NCBI GenBank assembly: GCA_028725765.1
Contig: JAQYRL010000049.1
Span: 1-63,225 of the forward strand
Source of the DNA: Clostridiales bacterium
GTDB taxonomy: Bacteria; Bacillota; Clostridia; Peptostreptococcales; Anaerovoracaceae
Length of the DNA stretch: 63,225 nt
Direction: 5' to 3'
Shown: in pieces, positions 48,756-57,365 of the stretch
How positions within the stretch are numbered: position 1 is the first letter of the stretch
How the letters are laid out: the number at the start of each line of letters is the position of its first letter
Program-made: the position numbers and the translations under genes
Notes under the pieces: generated by a model
Told to the model about the DNA's origin: nothing
Seen by the model: the letters and a program-made list of their open reading frames with translations, nothing else
The model's database searches: none

Positions 48756-51700
48756 ATGAAATTTAAGAATCTGTCGGATAAGCCGGTAGCAGAGGTTCAA
48801 TCAGAACAAGTTAAGGTTTGGAAGAAGGAGGATATTCTTCATAAATGTGTGAGTGCAAGGGAAGGAAAGCCTGCATTTGTTTTTTATGAAGGCCCGCCTA
48901 CTGCAAATGGTAAGCCGGGGATACATCACGTTATGGCTCGTACATTAAAGGACTCTGTATGCAGATATAAGACTATGAAGGGTTTTCAGGTCAATCGTAA
49001 GGCTGGCTGGGACACTCATGGACTTCCTGTTGAGATTGAAGTTGAGAAACAGCTGAATATGAGCGGTAAGCAGGATATCGAAAAATATGGTATCAAAGAA
49101 TTTAACCAGAAGTGTCGTGAATCCGTATTTACATACACCGGAATGTGGGAGGAAATGACGGAAAGAATGGCATATATGGTTGACATGAAAAATCCATATA
49201 TTACCCTTGATAATAACTACATTGAAACTGGATGGTGGATTCTTAAGGAATTTTTTAAGAAAGGATTAATCTACGAGGGGCACAAAATACTTCCGTACTG
49301 CCCAAGATGCGGAACAGGTCTTGCATCTCATGAGGTTGCTCAAGGGTATAAGGAAGTTAAAACAAACACTATAACTGCAAAATTTAAGAGAAAAGATCGA
49401 GATAACGAGTACTTCCTCGCTTGGACAACAACTCCATGGACGCTGGCAGCAAATACCATGCTAACCGTCGGTCCTGACTACGATTATGTAAGAGTTGAGA
49501 TGACAGAGGGCGATGAGAAGGGTAATATTTTCTATGTTGCAAAACATCTTGCTGACAAAGTTTTGGGCGAAAATACATATAAAATTCTCGAAGAAATGAA
49601 GGGCTCAGATCTCGAATATATTGAATACGAACAATTGATGCCTTTTATCGAACTGAAAGAGGGCGAAAAGGCATTCTTTGTGACAGTAATGGATTACGTT
49701 ACAATCGAAGATGGTACAGGAATTGTACATACTGCTCCTGCGTTTGGTGAAGACGACTATCAGTGCGGAAGGAAGTACAGAGTACCTATGATTAAGCCTG
49801 TTGACGATCAAGGAAAGTACACTGCAACTCCTTGGAAGGGCAGATTTGTCATGGAAGATGGCCTTGATGTTGATATCATCAAGTGGCTTGCAGGTGAGAA
49901 CAAAATATTCGCGAAAGAAAAGGTTTTACACAATTATCCACACTGCTGGCGCTGCGGCACACCACTTGTATATTATGCAAATCCAAGCTGGTATATTGAA
50001 ATGAGCAAGCTTAAGGATGAACTTGTAAAAAACAATAACACTGTTAACTGGTATCCTCCTTATGTTGGTGAAAAGAGGTTCGGAAACTGGCTTTCTGAAG
50101 TTAAGGATTGGGCAATCTCAAGAAGCAGATACTGGGGAACACCAATTCCTATTTGGAGATGTGAATGTGGAAATCTCGAATGCATTGGCAGTAGGGAAGA
50201 ACTTGTAGAAAAATCACTTGAAAAGATTGATATGTCTGTTGAGCTTCACAGACCATATGTGGATGATATACACATCAAGTGTGAAAAGTGTGGCAAGGAA
50301 ATGTCAAGGATTCCTGAAGTAATGGACTGTTGGTTTGACTCAGGGGCTATGCCATTTGCACAGTGGCACTATCCGTTTGAGAACAAAGATATTTTCTTTG
50401 AAAAACTTTTCCCAGCAGACTTTATATGTGAGGGAATTGACCAGACTAGGGGTTGGTTCTACAGCCTCATGGCTATTTCAACATTTATAGCTGGCAAGGC
50501 GCCTTATAAAAATGTTCTTGTTAATGACCTCATCCTTGATAAAAATGGCAAGAAGATGTCAAAATCAAAGGGTAACACTGTTTCACCATTTGAACTCTTT
50601 GATAAATATGGTGCAGACGCTACAAGATGGTATTTACTTTCTGTATCACCAGCTTGGTCGCCTACAAAGTTTGACGAGGATGGGTTGAAGGATGTAATTT
50701 CTAAATTCTTCGGAACACTTAAGAACGTGTATAATTTCTTTGTCCTATATGCGAACAACGATAATGTCGAGATAGATGACTGTTTTGTTGAACCTTCAGA
50801 AAGACCAGAGCTTGATAGATGGATTTTGTCAAAGTACAATAAGCTTGTAAAGGACACAACGGAATATATGGACTCATACGATCATATGAGGACTGTAAGG
50901 GTGATAACTGATTTCCTTTCGGAAGATCTTTCTAATTGGTATATCAGAAGGGCGAGAAGAAGATTTTATGCTTCAGAGATGGATCTTGATAAGAAGAGTG
51001 TCTATGCAACGACGTATGAAGTTCTTGTGGGAATCTCAAAGTTAATAGCACCTTTTGCGCCATTTATAGCTGATGAACTTTATACTAAGCTTACAGGTGA
51101 GGAGAGCGTACACCTTGCATACTTCCCTGAAGCAAACATGTCACTTGTTTGCGAAAAAACAGAAGAGAGGATGGACCTTGTTAGAACTCTTGTAACACTG
51201 GCTAGAGGAACTCGTGAAAAAGAAAGAATTAAGGTTAGACAGCCTCTTTCAGAAATTTTGGTTGCAGGTCAGTATGAAGATTTGATCGGAGATCTTGTGG
51301 ATTTGATCAAAGAAGAGCTTAATGTTAAAGAAGTTGTATTTGACAATGAGTTAGATAAATATATGAATTTCCAATTAAAACCTAACTTTAAGGTTGCAGG
51401 CCCTGCACTCGGGAAACATATTAAGTCTTTTGGGAAGTTACTATCAGAAATGTCTCCTAAGGAAGTTAGTCAGAAACTTGATACAGAAGGATCACTGACC
51501 ATGGAGCTTGATGGAGAGTCTGTAAAAATTGAAAGGGAATTTGTAGATATTAGGATTGAAGCAAAAGAAGGCTTTGCAGTAGCAATGGAAAACAATGTGT
51601 TTACTATTCTCGATACAAAGCTTACTCCTGAGCTTGTTGCTGAAGGACTTTCAAGGGAGCTTGTTTCGAAGGTACAGCAGCTTAGGAAACAGAATGATTT

Positions 51701-51887
51701 TGCAATGATGGATAGAATTAATATATATGTATATCCTGATAATGATGTCAAATCAGCAATTTCAGAATATGAGGACTATATCAAGACGGAAACGCTGACA
51801 GATGATATCGTATTTGAAAATAAGGGAGATACGTATGATCTTAACGGGCACAAAACAGCTATCTTCGTTGAGAGGGTATCACAGTAA
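48756..51887 (+). CDS. ileS: Isoleucyl-tRNA synthetase, type-2-like, altered HIGH motif (GIHH)
   Basis: PPTANGKPGIHHVMARTLKD, GWDTHGLPVEIEVEK, KMSKSKGNTVSPFELFDKYGADATRWYLL; preceded by Ile T-box. Confidence 0.97.
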   Translation: MKFKNLSDKPVAEVQSEQVKVWKKEDILHKCVSAREGKPAFVFYEGPPTANGKPGIHHVMARTLKDSVCRYKTMKGFQVNRKAGWDTHGLPVEIEVEKQLNMSGKQDIEKYGIKEFNQKCRESVFTYTGMWEEMTERMAYMVDMKNPYITLDNNYIETGWWILKEFFKKGLIYEGHKILPYCPRCGTGLASHEVAQGYKEVKTNTITAKFKRKDRDNEYFLAWTTTPWTLAANTMLTVGPDYDYVRVEMTEGDEKGNIFYVAKHLADKVLGENTYKILEEMKGSDLEYIEYEQLMPFIELKEGEKAFFVTVMDYVTIEDGTGIVHTAPAFGEDDYQCGRKYRVPMIKPVDDQGKYTATPWKGRFVMEDGLDVDIIKWLAGENKIFAKEKVLHNYPHCWRCGTPLVYYANPSWYIEMSKLKDELVKNNNTVNWYPPYVGEKRFGNWLSEVKDWAISRSRYWGTPIPIWRCECGNLECIGSREELVEKSLEKIDMSVELHRPYVDDIHIKCEKCGKEMSRIPEVMDCWFDSGAMPFAQWHYPFENKDIFFEKLFPADFICEGIDQTRGWFYSLMAISTFIAGKAPYKNVLVNDLILDKNGKKMSKSKGNTVSPFELFDKYGADATRWYLLSVSPAWSPTKFDEDGLKDVISKFFGTLKNVYNFFVLYANNDNVEIDDCFVEPSERPELDRWILSKYNKLVKDTTEYMDSYDHMRTVRVITDFLSEDLSNWYIRRARRRFYASEMDLDKKSVYATTYEVLVGISKLIAPFAPFIADELYTKLTGEESVHLAYFPEANMSLVCEKTEERMDLVRTLVTLARGTREKERIKVRQPLSEILVAGQYEDLIGDLVDLIKEELNVKEVVFDNELDKYMNFQLKPNFKVAGPALGKHIKSFGKLLSEMSPKEVSQKLDTEGSLTMELDGESVKIEREFVDIRIEAKEGFAVAMENNVFTILDTKLTPELVAEGLSRELVSKVQQLRKQNDFAMMDRINIYVYPDNDVKSAISEYEDYIKTETLTDDIVFENKGDTYDLNGHKTAIFVERVSQ

Positions 51888-51911
51888 TTGTAAAAATCTC
51901 TTTAAGGAGGA

Positions 51912-52943
51912 ATGATGAAAGAAGATATTAGAGGTCTTCTTCCAAATGAACTTGAAGACTTTGTTATTGTAAATGGTCATAAAAGATTCAGAGCAAAACA
52001 AGTTTTTTCATGGCTCTACAAAGATATTAAGAGCTTTCGGGATATGACTAATGTTCCGAAGGCTCTGATTTCTATTTTGGAAGAAAACTTTAAAATAGGC
52101 AGTTTAACACTAGCTGATAGACAGATTTCCAAAATGGACGGAACACAAAAATTTCTTTTTGAACTAGATGATGGCAACCAAATTGAATCTGTATTTATGA
52201 AATATAAATATGGAAATACAGTCTGTATATCAACTCAAGCAGGATGTAGAATGGGATGTAAATTCTGTGCTTCAGGTTTGCTTGGATTGTCAAGAAATCT
52301 CACAGCTTCTGAAATATTATCGCAGGTTATAGTCATTTCGAAGATTACTGGGGAAAAAATAAGCAATATTGTACTTATGGGCACAGGTGAACCACTTGAT
52401 AATTATGTAAACGTTTCGAAATTTCTAAGAATAATACACAATCCTGATGGATATAATCTGTCTATGAGGAGCATAACTATATCTACTTGCGGTCTAGTTG
52501 ATAAATTTGATATTTTATCAAATGATTTTCCACAGATCAATGTTGCTATTTCATTACATGCGGCCACAGATCAGAAGAGAAATCAGATAATGCCTATAAA
52601 TAAAAAATTCCCTATATCATCGGTTATAGATAAAGCTAGGGAATATGTGAAAAAAACAGGCAGACGCATATCTTTTGAATACACACTTGTCAAAGGATTT
52701 AATGATGATAAGAAAGATATGGATGCTCTTGCTAATCTTCTTAAAGATTTAAATTGCCATGTAAATTTAATCCCTTTAAATGAAGTTTCTCAAACAGGTC
52801 TAATAACATCAGGACGAAAAAGAGCGGAAGAATGCATGGAAATCCTGACAAAGAAGGGAATAAATGCTACTATTAGAAGACAGTTAGGAGCCGATATCGA
52901 CGGAGCATGTGGACAATTGCGTCTTAAGCAAGGTGTCAAATAG
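51912..52943 (+). CDS. rlmN: Dual-specificity 23S rRNA/tRNA adenine-C2 methyltransferase RlmN
   Basis: STQAGCRMGCKFCASG, VLMGTGEPLDNY, RRQLGADIDGACGQL. Confidence 0.96.
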   Translation: MMKEDIRGLLPNELEDFVIVNGHKRFRAKQVFSWLYKDIKSFRDMTNVPKALISILEENFKIGSLTLADRQISKMDGTQKFLFELDDGNQIESVFMKYKYGNTVCISTQAGCRMGCKFCASGLLGLSRNLTASEILSQVIVISKITGEKISNIVLMGTGEPLDNYVNVSKFLRIIHNPDGYNLSMRSITISTCGLVDKFDILSNDFPQINVAISLHAATDQKRNQIMPINKKFPISSVIDKAREYVKKTGRRISFEYTLVKGFNDDKKDMDALANLLKDLNCHVNLIPLNEVSQTGLITSGRKRAEECMEILTKKGINATIRRQLGADIDGACGQLRLKQGVK

Positions 52944-54080
52944 TTTGATACCATTTAGCAAAACATCCTCGTCAAAATCGAAGTGATCGTTATGTAGGGG
53001 TATTCCTGTACCTGTTCCAAGGAAGAAAAAGACACCTGGAAGAACTTGTTCAAAACAAGAAAAGTCTTCTGCAATCATCACAGGCCTTCTTAATTCTACA
53101 AAGTCTAGGTTTTTAAGAGCATATTTTATTTTGGCATATAGTGAAGTATCATTTACAACGGCAGGGTGCCATTGGCTTACATCGACATCTACTTTCACGC
53201 CTATGTTTTGTTCTATATCATCTGCAATATTTCTCATAGCATTCACTATTTTCGCCCATGTAAGATCGTTGAACGTTCTCATAGTACCGTCTAAACTTGT
53301 ATATGGAGATATTGCATTGCGTACATTTCCGCTTTCCATTTTACCAAATTGAAGGATTGAACGTTCTCTTATAAAATTATCTTTGTAATCATATATTTTT
53401 GTGACGAATTCGCATGCAGCAAGTAGGGCATCTCGACCTTTTTCTGGCTCACCTGCATGTGCTGATTTTCCTTCAAATACAACCTTAACATTTGTGGATC
53501 TAGCCATCATTGGTCCAGGCTTTGAAGCAATCTCACCTTTTTCAATCATAGGCCAGAGATGTAGTCCATATATAGCTTTCACGTTATAGTCTTCAAATAC
53601 AGTTGTATTCACAATTGCTTCGGCACCATCGATGGTCTCTTCTGCAGGTTGAAAAATCAGTAGAGCATTGTATGGCAGTGCTTTTTTTTCTTTTATATAT
53701 TTATCAAGAAGATGGGCAAAACCGAGCATGTTTGCCATATGCCCATCGTGACCGCAAGCATGCATGCATCCTTCATGTTCAGAGGCATAAAATGCCACAG
53801 TTTGTTCTTCAATTGGGAGTCCATCCATATCACATCTGAAGCATAGGGATTCCTCACATCCAAAATCAAAAAAGACTGCAAAGCCTGTATTTACAAGTGG
53901 TTCAATTTTACAATCTAATTTTGACAAAACTTCCTTAACGTAGGCACCTGTTTTGTACACTAAAAATCCAAGTTCTGGTATTCTATGAAGATCCTGTCGA
54001 TATCTTCTTATATCATCAAGCAGATATGAAAATTCATTCTTAATTATTATTTCATTTTTAGAAGATAAATTTATATCCAT
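52884..54080 (-). CDS. M20 family amidohydrolase (hippurate hydrolase-like)
   Basis: FRCDMDGLPI, MHACGHDGHMANMLG, IFQPAEET; best start ATG at 54080 preceded by ggagg in minus-strand sense. Confidence 0.93.
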   Translation of the reverse strand: MDINLSSKNEIIIKNEFSYLLDDIRRYRQDLHRIPELGFLVYKTGAYVKEVLSKLDCKIEPLVNTGFAVFFDFGCEESLCFRCDMDGLPIEEQTVAFYASEHEGCMHACGHDGHMANMLGFAHLLDKYIKEKKALPYNALLIFQPAEETIDGAEAIVNTTVFEDYNVKAIYGLHLWPMIEKGEIASKPGPMMARSTNVKVVFEGKSAHAGEPEKGRDALLAACEFVTKIYDYKDNFIRERSILQFGKMESGNVRNAISPYTSLDGTMRTFNDLTWAKIVNAMRNIADDIEQNIGVKVDVDVSQWHPAVVNDTSLYAKIKYALKNLDFVELRRPVMIAEDFSCFEQVLPGVFFFLGTGTGIPLHNDHFDFDEDVLLNGIKLFDTLLKTQLSTCSVDIGS

Positions 54081-54187
54081 AAAGATAACCTCCATTTCAT
54101 GACCATTATACACCATATAAAAACATAAATACACTTTAATAAATTCAGAATATAGCAAATCAAGGGTATTTATGTTAAAATTTTTTT

Positions 54188-55069
54188 ATGAAGAAGAAAA
54201 GAAAGAAAAATAAATTTATAAATAAATTCTCAAAAAGACTAAATGATGGGTTTACCATGACAAAATCAGAATTAAAAAAGATTATCATTATTTTAATCGT
54301 GTTGATATCTTTATCATTTATAGTATTTTTTATCTATAAGTCCTATCTATTTAATAACACATATGGCGGGCTAGGAGATTCGAAAGATATGCCTATATGT
54401 GAATATGATTTATCAAAATTAAAAAATGATAAAAATGGATATATGAGCTATGAGGATGATAGATATAAATCACGACTTATAATAGATGTTTCAAGTCATA
54501 ATGGAGAAATAGACTGGAATAAAGTTAAAGAATCAGGCGTTGACGGCGCTATGATTCGCTTAGGTTATAGAGGATATGGAGATGCGACTATTGTTGAAGA
54601 TGAATGTTTTCAAAAAAATATTGCAGGTGCCAAGAATGCTGGACTAAAAGTGGGAGTATATTTCTTTTCACAGGCAACAACACCGGAAGAGGCTATTGAG
54701 GAAGCAGAGTATGTCACAGAAAAAATATGGGGTAGAGGTGTGAGCTTACCCGTTGCTTTTGACATGGAACCGTTTATGGGGAATGAACGCTTTTTAAATC
54801 ATGATATAAAGTCAAAAACAGAGATGGCTGATGCATTCCTAAAAGTAATAAGTAAATTTGGCTATGAACCTATTTTGTATGGTAATCCGACTTGGTTGAC
54901 AAACGATGTTGATATTTCAAAGTTAACCGAATACCCTATATGGCTTGCACACTATACTTATTCAACAGAGTGGCCAAATATGTTCAGAATGTGGCAGTTT
55001 ACAAGCCAAGGTCGTGTAAATGGAATAAGTGGTGACGTTGACTTGAATATTATTTTTGATAAAAAATAG
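54188..55069 (+). CDS. GH25 family lysozyme, N-terminally membrane anchored
   Basis: IIDVSSHNGEIDWNKVKESGVDGAMIRLGYRGYG, GVYFFSQATTPEEAIEEA, PVAFDMEPF. Confidence 0.92.
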   Translation: MKKKRKKNKFINKFSKRLNDGFTMTKSELKKIIIILIVLISLSFIVFFIYKSYLFNNTYGGLGDSKDMPICEYDLSKLKNDKNGYMSYEDDRYKSRLIIDVSSHNGEIDWNKVKESGVDGAMIRLGYRGYGDATIVEDECFQKNIAGAKNAGLKVGVYFFSQATTPEEAIEEAEYVTEKIWGRGVSLPVAFDMEPFMGNERFLNHDIKSKTEMADAFLKVISKFGYEPILYGNPTWLTNDVDISKLTEYPIWLAHYTYSTEWPNMFRMWQFTSQGRVNGISGDVDLNIIFDKK

Positions 55070-55081
55070 TCTTATATAGTT

Positions 55082-56497
55082 TTATAATATTTTCGTATCA
55101 CCTAGGAGATACGTCATAATAAATTTACCATCTTCAGTCAACGAATCTTCTGTTGATGTTATGCTTAAAATATTATGAGTTTTGAATCTAGAAGAGAGGG
55201 CACTTGTAGATTGAGATGGTACCGAATTAACGAATTCAAGTTCATCTGAATTGCTTCGTTTATAATATTCCTTCAAACTGATGGCAAAATCGCTAACTTT
55301 GCTCTTTGACCAAATAGGCACAGTATTAGTATTTGAAAGATTAAATTCAGACAATCCCGCAAGTGTTGATATATTTTGTTCCATTTCGCTTAGCTTTGCA
55401 CTAGATAAACTAGATGTGTTCATCTTAATATGTATGCTTTCACTACCCGTATTTACCATGTTTATACTTGAAATTGCAATAACTTCACCTTCATCATCTT
55501 TGTAATATATTCCATTAATCATAGTGTAAATGAGGCTTAGAAGTTTACTGCTATCTGATTTGTTAATCACTTTTTCTGGCAAATCTTGAAGCTGCTCATA
55601 ATCTAGTGTCACATCCTCATAATCATCTTGATATTTATCCGCAAAATTTTCTTTTAATGACTCAAGTTTTGTAGTGATTCTTTCAACATCATCTTTATTA
55701 ACAACGACGACGGCTTCAGCTGACGATGGGTAAAGGCTAGAACTTTTGCCTCCATTAAAACTTGCAAGCTCAAAATTTATCGCATCGGACTGCAATTTTG
55801 CAAGGAAGTTTCCTATTAGAATAACTCCATTTGGATAATTTGAAATTTTTGTATCAGGAACACCGCCAGGAGCTTTGTTTACAGAGATTTTTATTGCAAC
55901 ATCTTTTTTTCTTTCTTCAAATGCACATTGCTTATCTATACTATATGCTTTTGATCCGCCTGTCATAAGGGAGTACATTTGCTTATTTCCTGATGATAGC
56001 ACAAAAATAGATGAATTATCTCCGATTTCTTCTGAAGGTATATTATTAATTGAATTAAAATTTCTATCTTTATCTGCAGCAAAAATAACTTTCAATTCTC
56101 CAAACTCAATATTGCTTTTTAGAATCGCCATGGCGATGGCAATGCTTCTAACAGAACCGGAAGGATTATCCGTATCATAGTCACAGAACAAAATAGTAGT
56201 CGGCTGTGACTTAAATTCTTCGCTTGATTTACGTGCCATAACAAGAACATTATTACCGTATTTTGTATAAGAAATATCTTTGCTATTTGCCCAGCTAATT
56301 AGCCAGTCGTTAGCTGCATCTACTGATTCAAAGCTAGAAGATGAATCTTCAACAACTTCCTGATATGATTCTATTTTTTTTGAAAGTTTACTTTGCCAGT
56401 TATCATCTATTCTTTTGATATAGAGATATACACCTGCTGCAATTAGTGCTATTACTATTATAATTAAAGGAAAAATAAAATATAATTTCTTTTTCAT
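55082..56497 (-). CDS. Membrane-anchored degenerate M20C (PepD-like) peptidase homologue
   Basis: N-terminal TM; GGVPDTKISNYPNGVILIGNFLAKL...FELASFNGGKSSSLYPSSAEAVVVV resembles the PepD GGHSG..I..gRaNAi..l.r.L...FELvs..GG...NAIPrEA.AvV region; metal ligands not conserved. Confidence 0.6.
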   Translation of the reverse strand: MKKKLYFIFPLIIIVIALIAAGVYLYIKRIDDNWQSKLSKKIESYQEVVEDSSSSFESVDAANDWLISWANSKDISYTKYGNNVLVMARKSSEEFKSQPTTILFCDYDTDNPSGSVRSIAIAMAILKSNIEFGELKVIFAADKDRNFNSINNIPSEEIGDNSSIFVLSSGNKQMYSLMTGGSKAYSIDKQCAFEERKKDVAIKISVNKAPGGVPDTKISNYPNGVILIGNFLAKLQSDAINFELASFNGGKSSSLYPSSAEAVVVVNKDDVERITTKLESLKENFADKYQDDYEDVTLDYEQLQDLPEKVINKSDSSKLLSLIYTMINGIYYKDDEGEVIAISSINMVNTGSESIHIKMNTSSLSSAKLSEMEQNISTLAGLSEFNLSNTNTVPIWSKSKVSDFAISLKEYYKRSNSDELEFVNSVPSQSTSALSSRFKTHNILSITSTEDSLTEDGKFIMTYLLGDTKIL

Positions 56498-56600
56498 TTA
56501 TCTGTCTATCTCCTTTATTTTCATTTCTAAATCATATATAATATACCAAAGCTATCTAATAATAACAAGGTTTTTGTGAGTGGAGGATTTATAAACAAAA

Positions 56601-57137
56601 ATGGATACTAAAAACATTTTTATCAGAGAAAGTATCTTTGATGATTGTTCTTATTTCGCAAAATGGGAGATTCTACCCAGTGTAACAGAATTTTTCACTA
56701 TGGATGAAGGTCGAACTTATGAAGATTCTGTTGTAGAATTTATAGATTGCAAACAGGATCCAACTAAGATGATGTATACTATTTGTCTCAGAGAAGGCAG
56801 CATACCAATAGGCAAGATTTATATGACACGGATTAATAAAAAATATGATTCGCTTGATATTACTAGAATTTATATTGCAGAAAATCAAAATAGGGACAAG
56901 GGATATGGTTATGAAGCCTTGAAACTGATTCTGAATCATGCATTTATAAGCATGCACATGGAGAGAGTTACTCTTGACTATATGACAGCTAACAAGAAGG
57001 CTGAACATCTTTATGAAAAGATAGGTTTTACCCGAGAAGGAACAATGAGAAATTCAGGTAAAAAAGATGGAAAATATGTTGACCTAATTCTGATGTCAAT
57101 GCTTAGATCTGAATTTTACGAAAAACATATAAGATAA
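56601..57137 (+). CDS. GNAT family N-acetyltransferase (RimJ/RimL-like)
   Basis: LDITRIYIAENQNRDKGYGYEALKLILNHAF, AEHLYEKIGFTREGTMR. Confidence 0.88.
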   Translation: MDTKNIFIRESIFDDCSYFAKWEILPSVTEFFTMDEGRTYEDSVVEFIDCKQDPTKMMYTICLREGSIPIGKIYMTRINKKYDSLDITRIYIAENQNRDKGYGYEALKLILNHAFISMHMERVTLDYMTANKKAEHLYEKIGFTREGTMRNSGKKDGKYVDLILMSMLRSEFYEKHIR

Positions 57138-57165
57138 ATAAATCTAATATAATATTTCAATAAAG

Positions 57166-57191
57166 AAGCGGGGAAATCACTCGCTTTTTTT
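57166..57191 (+). terminator. Candidate rho-independent terminator after GNAT gene
   Basis: aagcg-gggaaatcact-cgctttttttt; short 5-bp stem with T tract. Confidence 0.5.
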
Positions 57192-57192
57192 G

Positions 57193-57257
57193 TTGACAAA
57201 ATAGCATAAGTAGTATAATCTATTTAGTGAAAAATAAAAAACCACTATATATTGTTA
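57193..57257 (+). promoter_or_regulatory. Candidate nrdD promoter and NrdR-box-like element
   Basis: TTGACA (57193-57198), TATAAT (57214-57219, 15-nt spacer); CACTATATATTGT at 57243-57255 resembles the NrdR-box core CWATATATWG. Confidence 0.5.
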
Positions 57258-57365
57258 TTATGAATTGATGATATTAGCACAACAACCCGATTACCAAAGA
57301 CTATTATAATTCACTCAGTTATTTAAAATTATGACAAATTGAATATATTATAAGGGGATAATACA

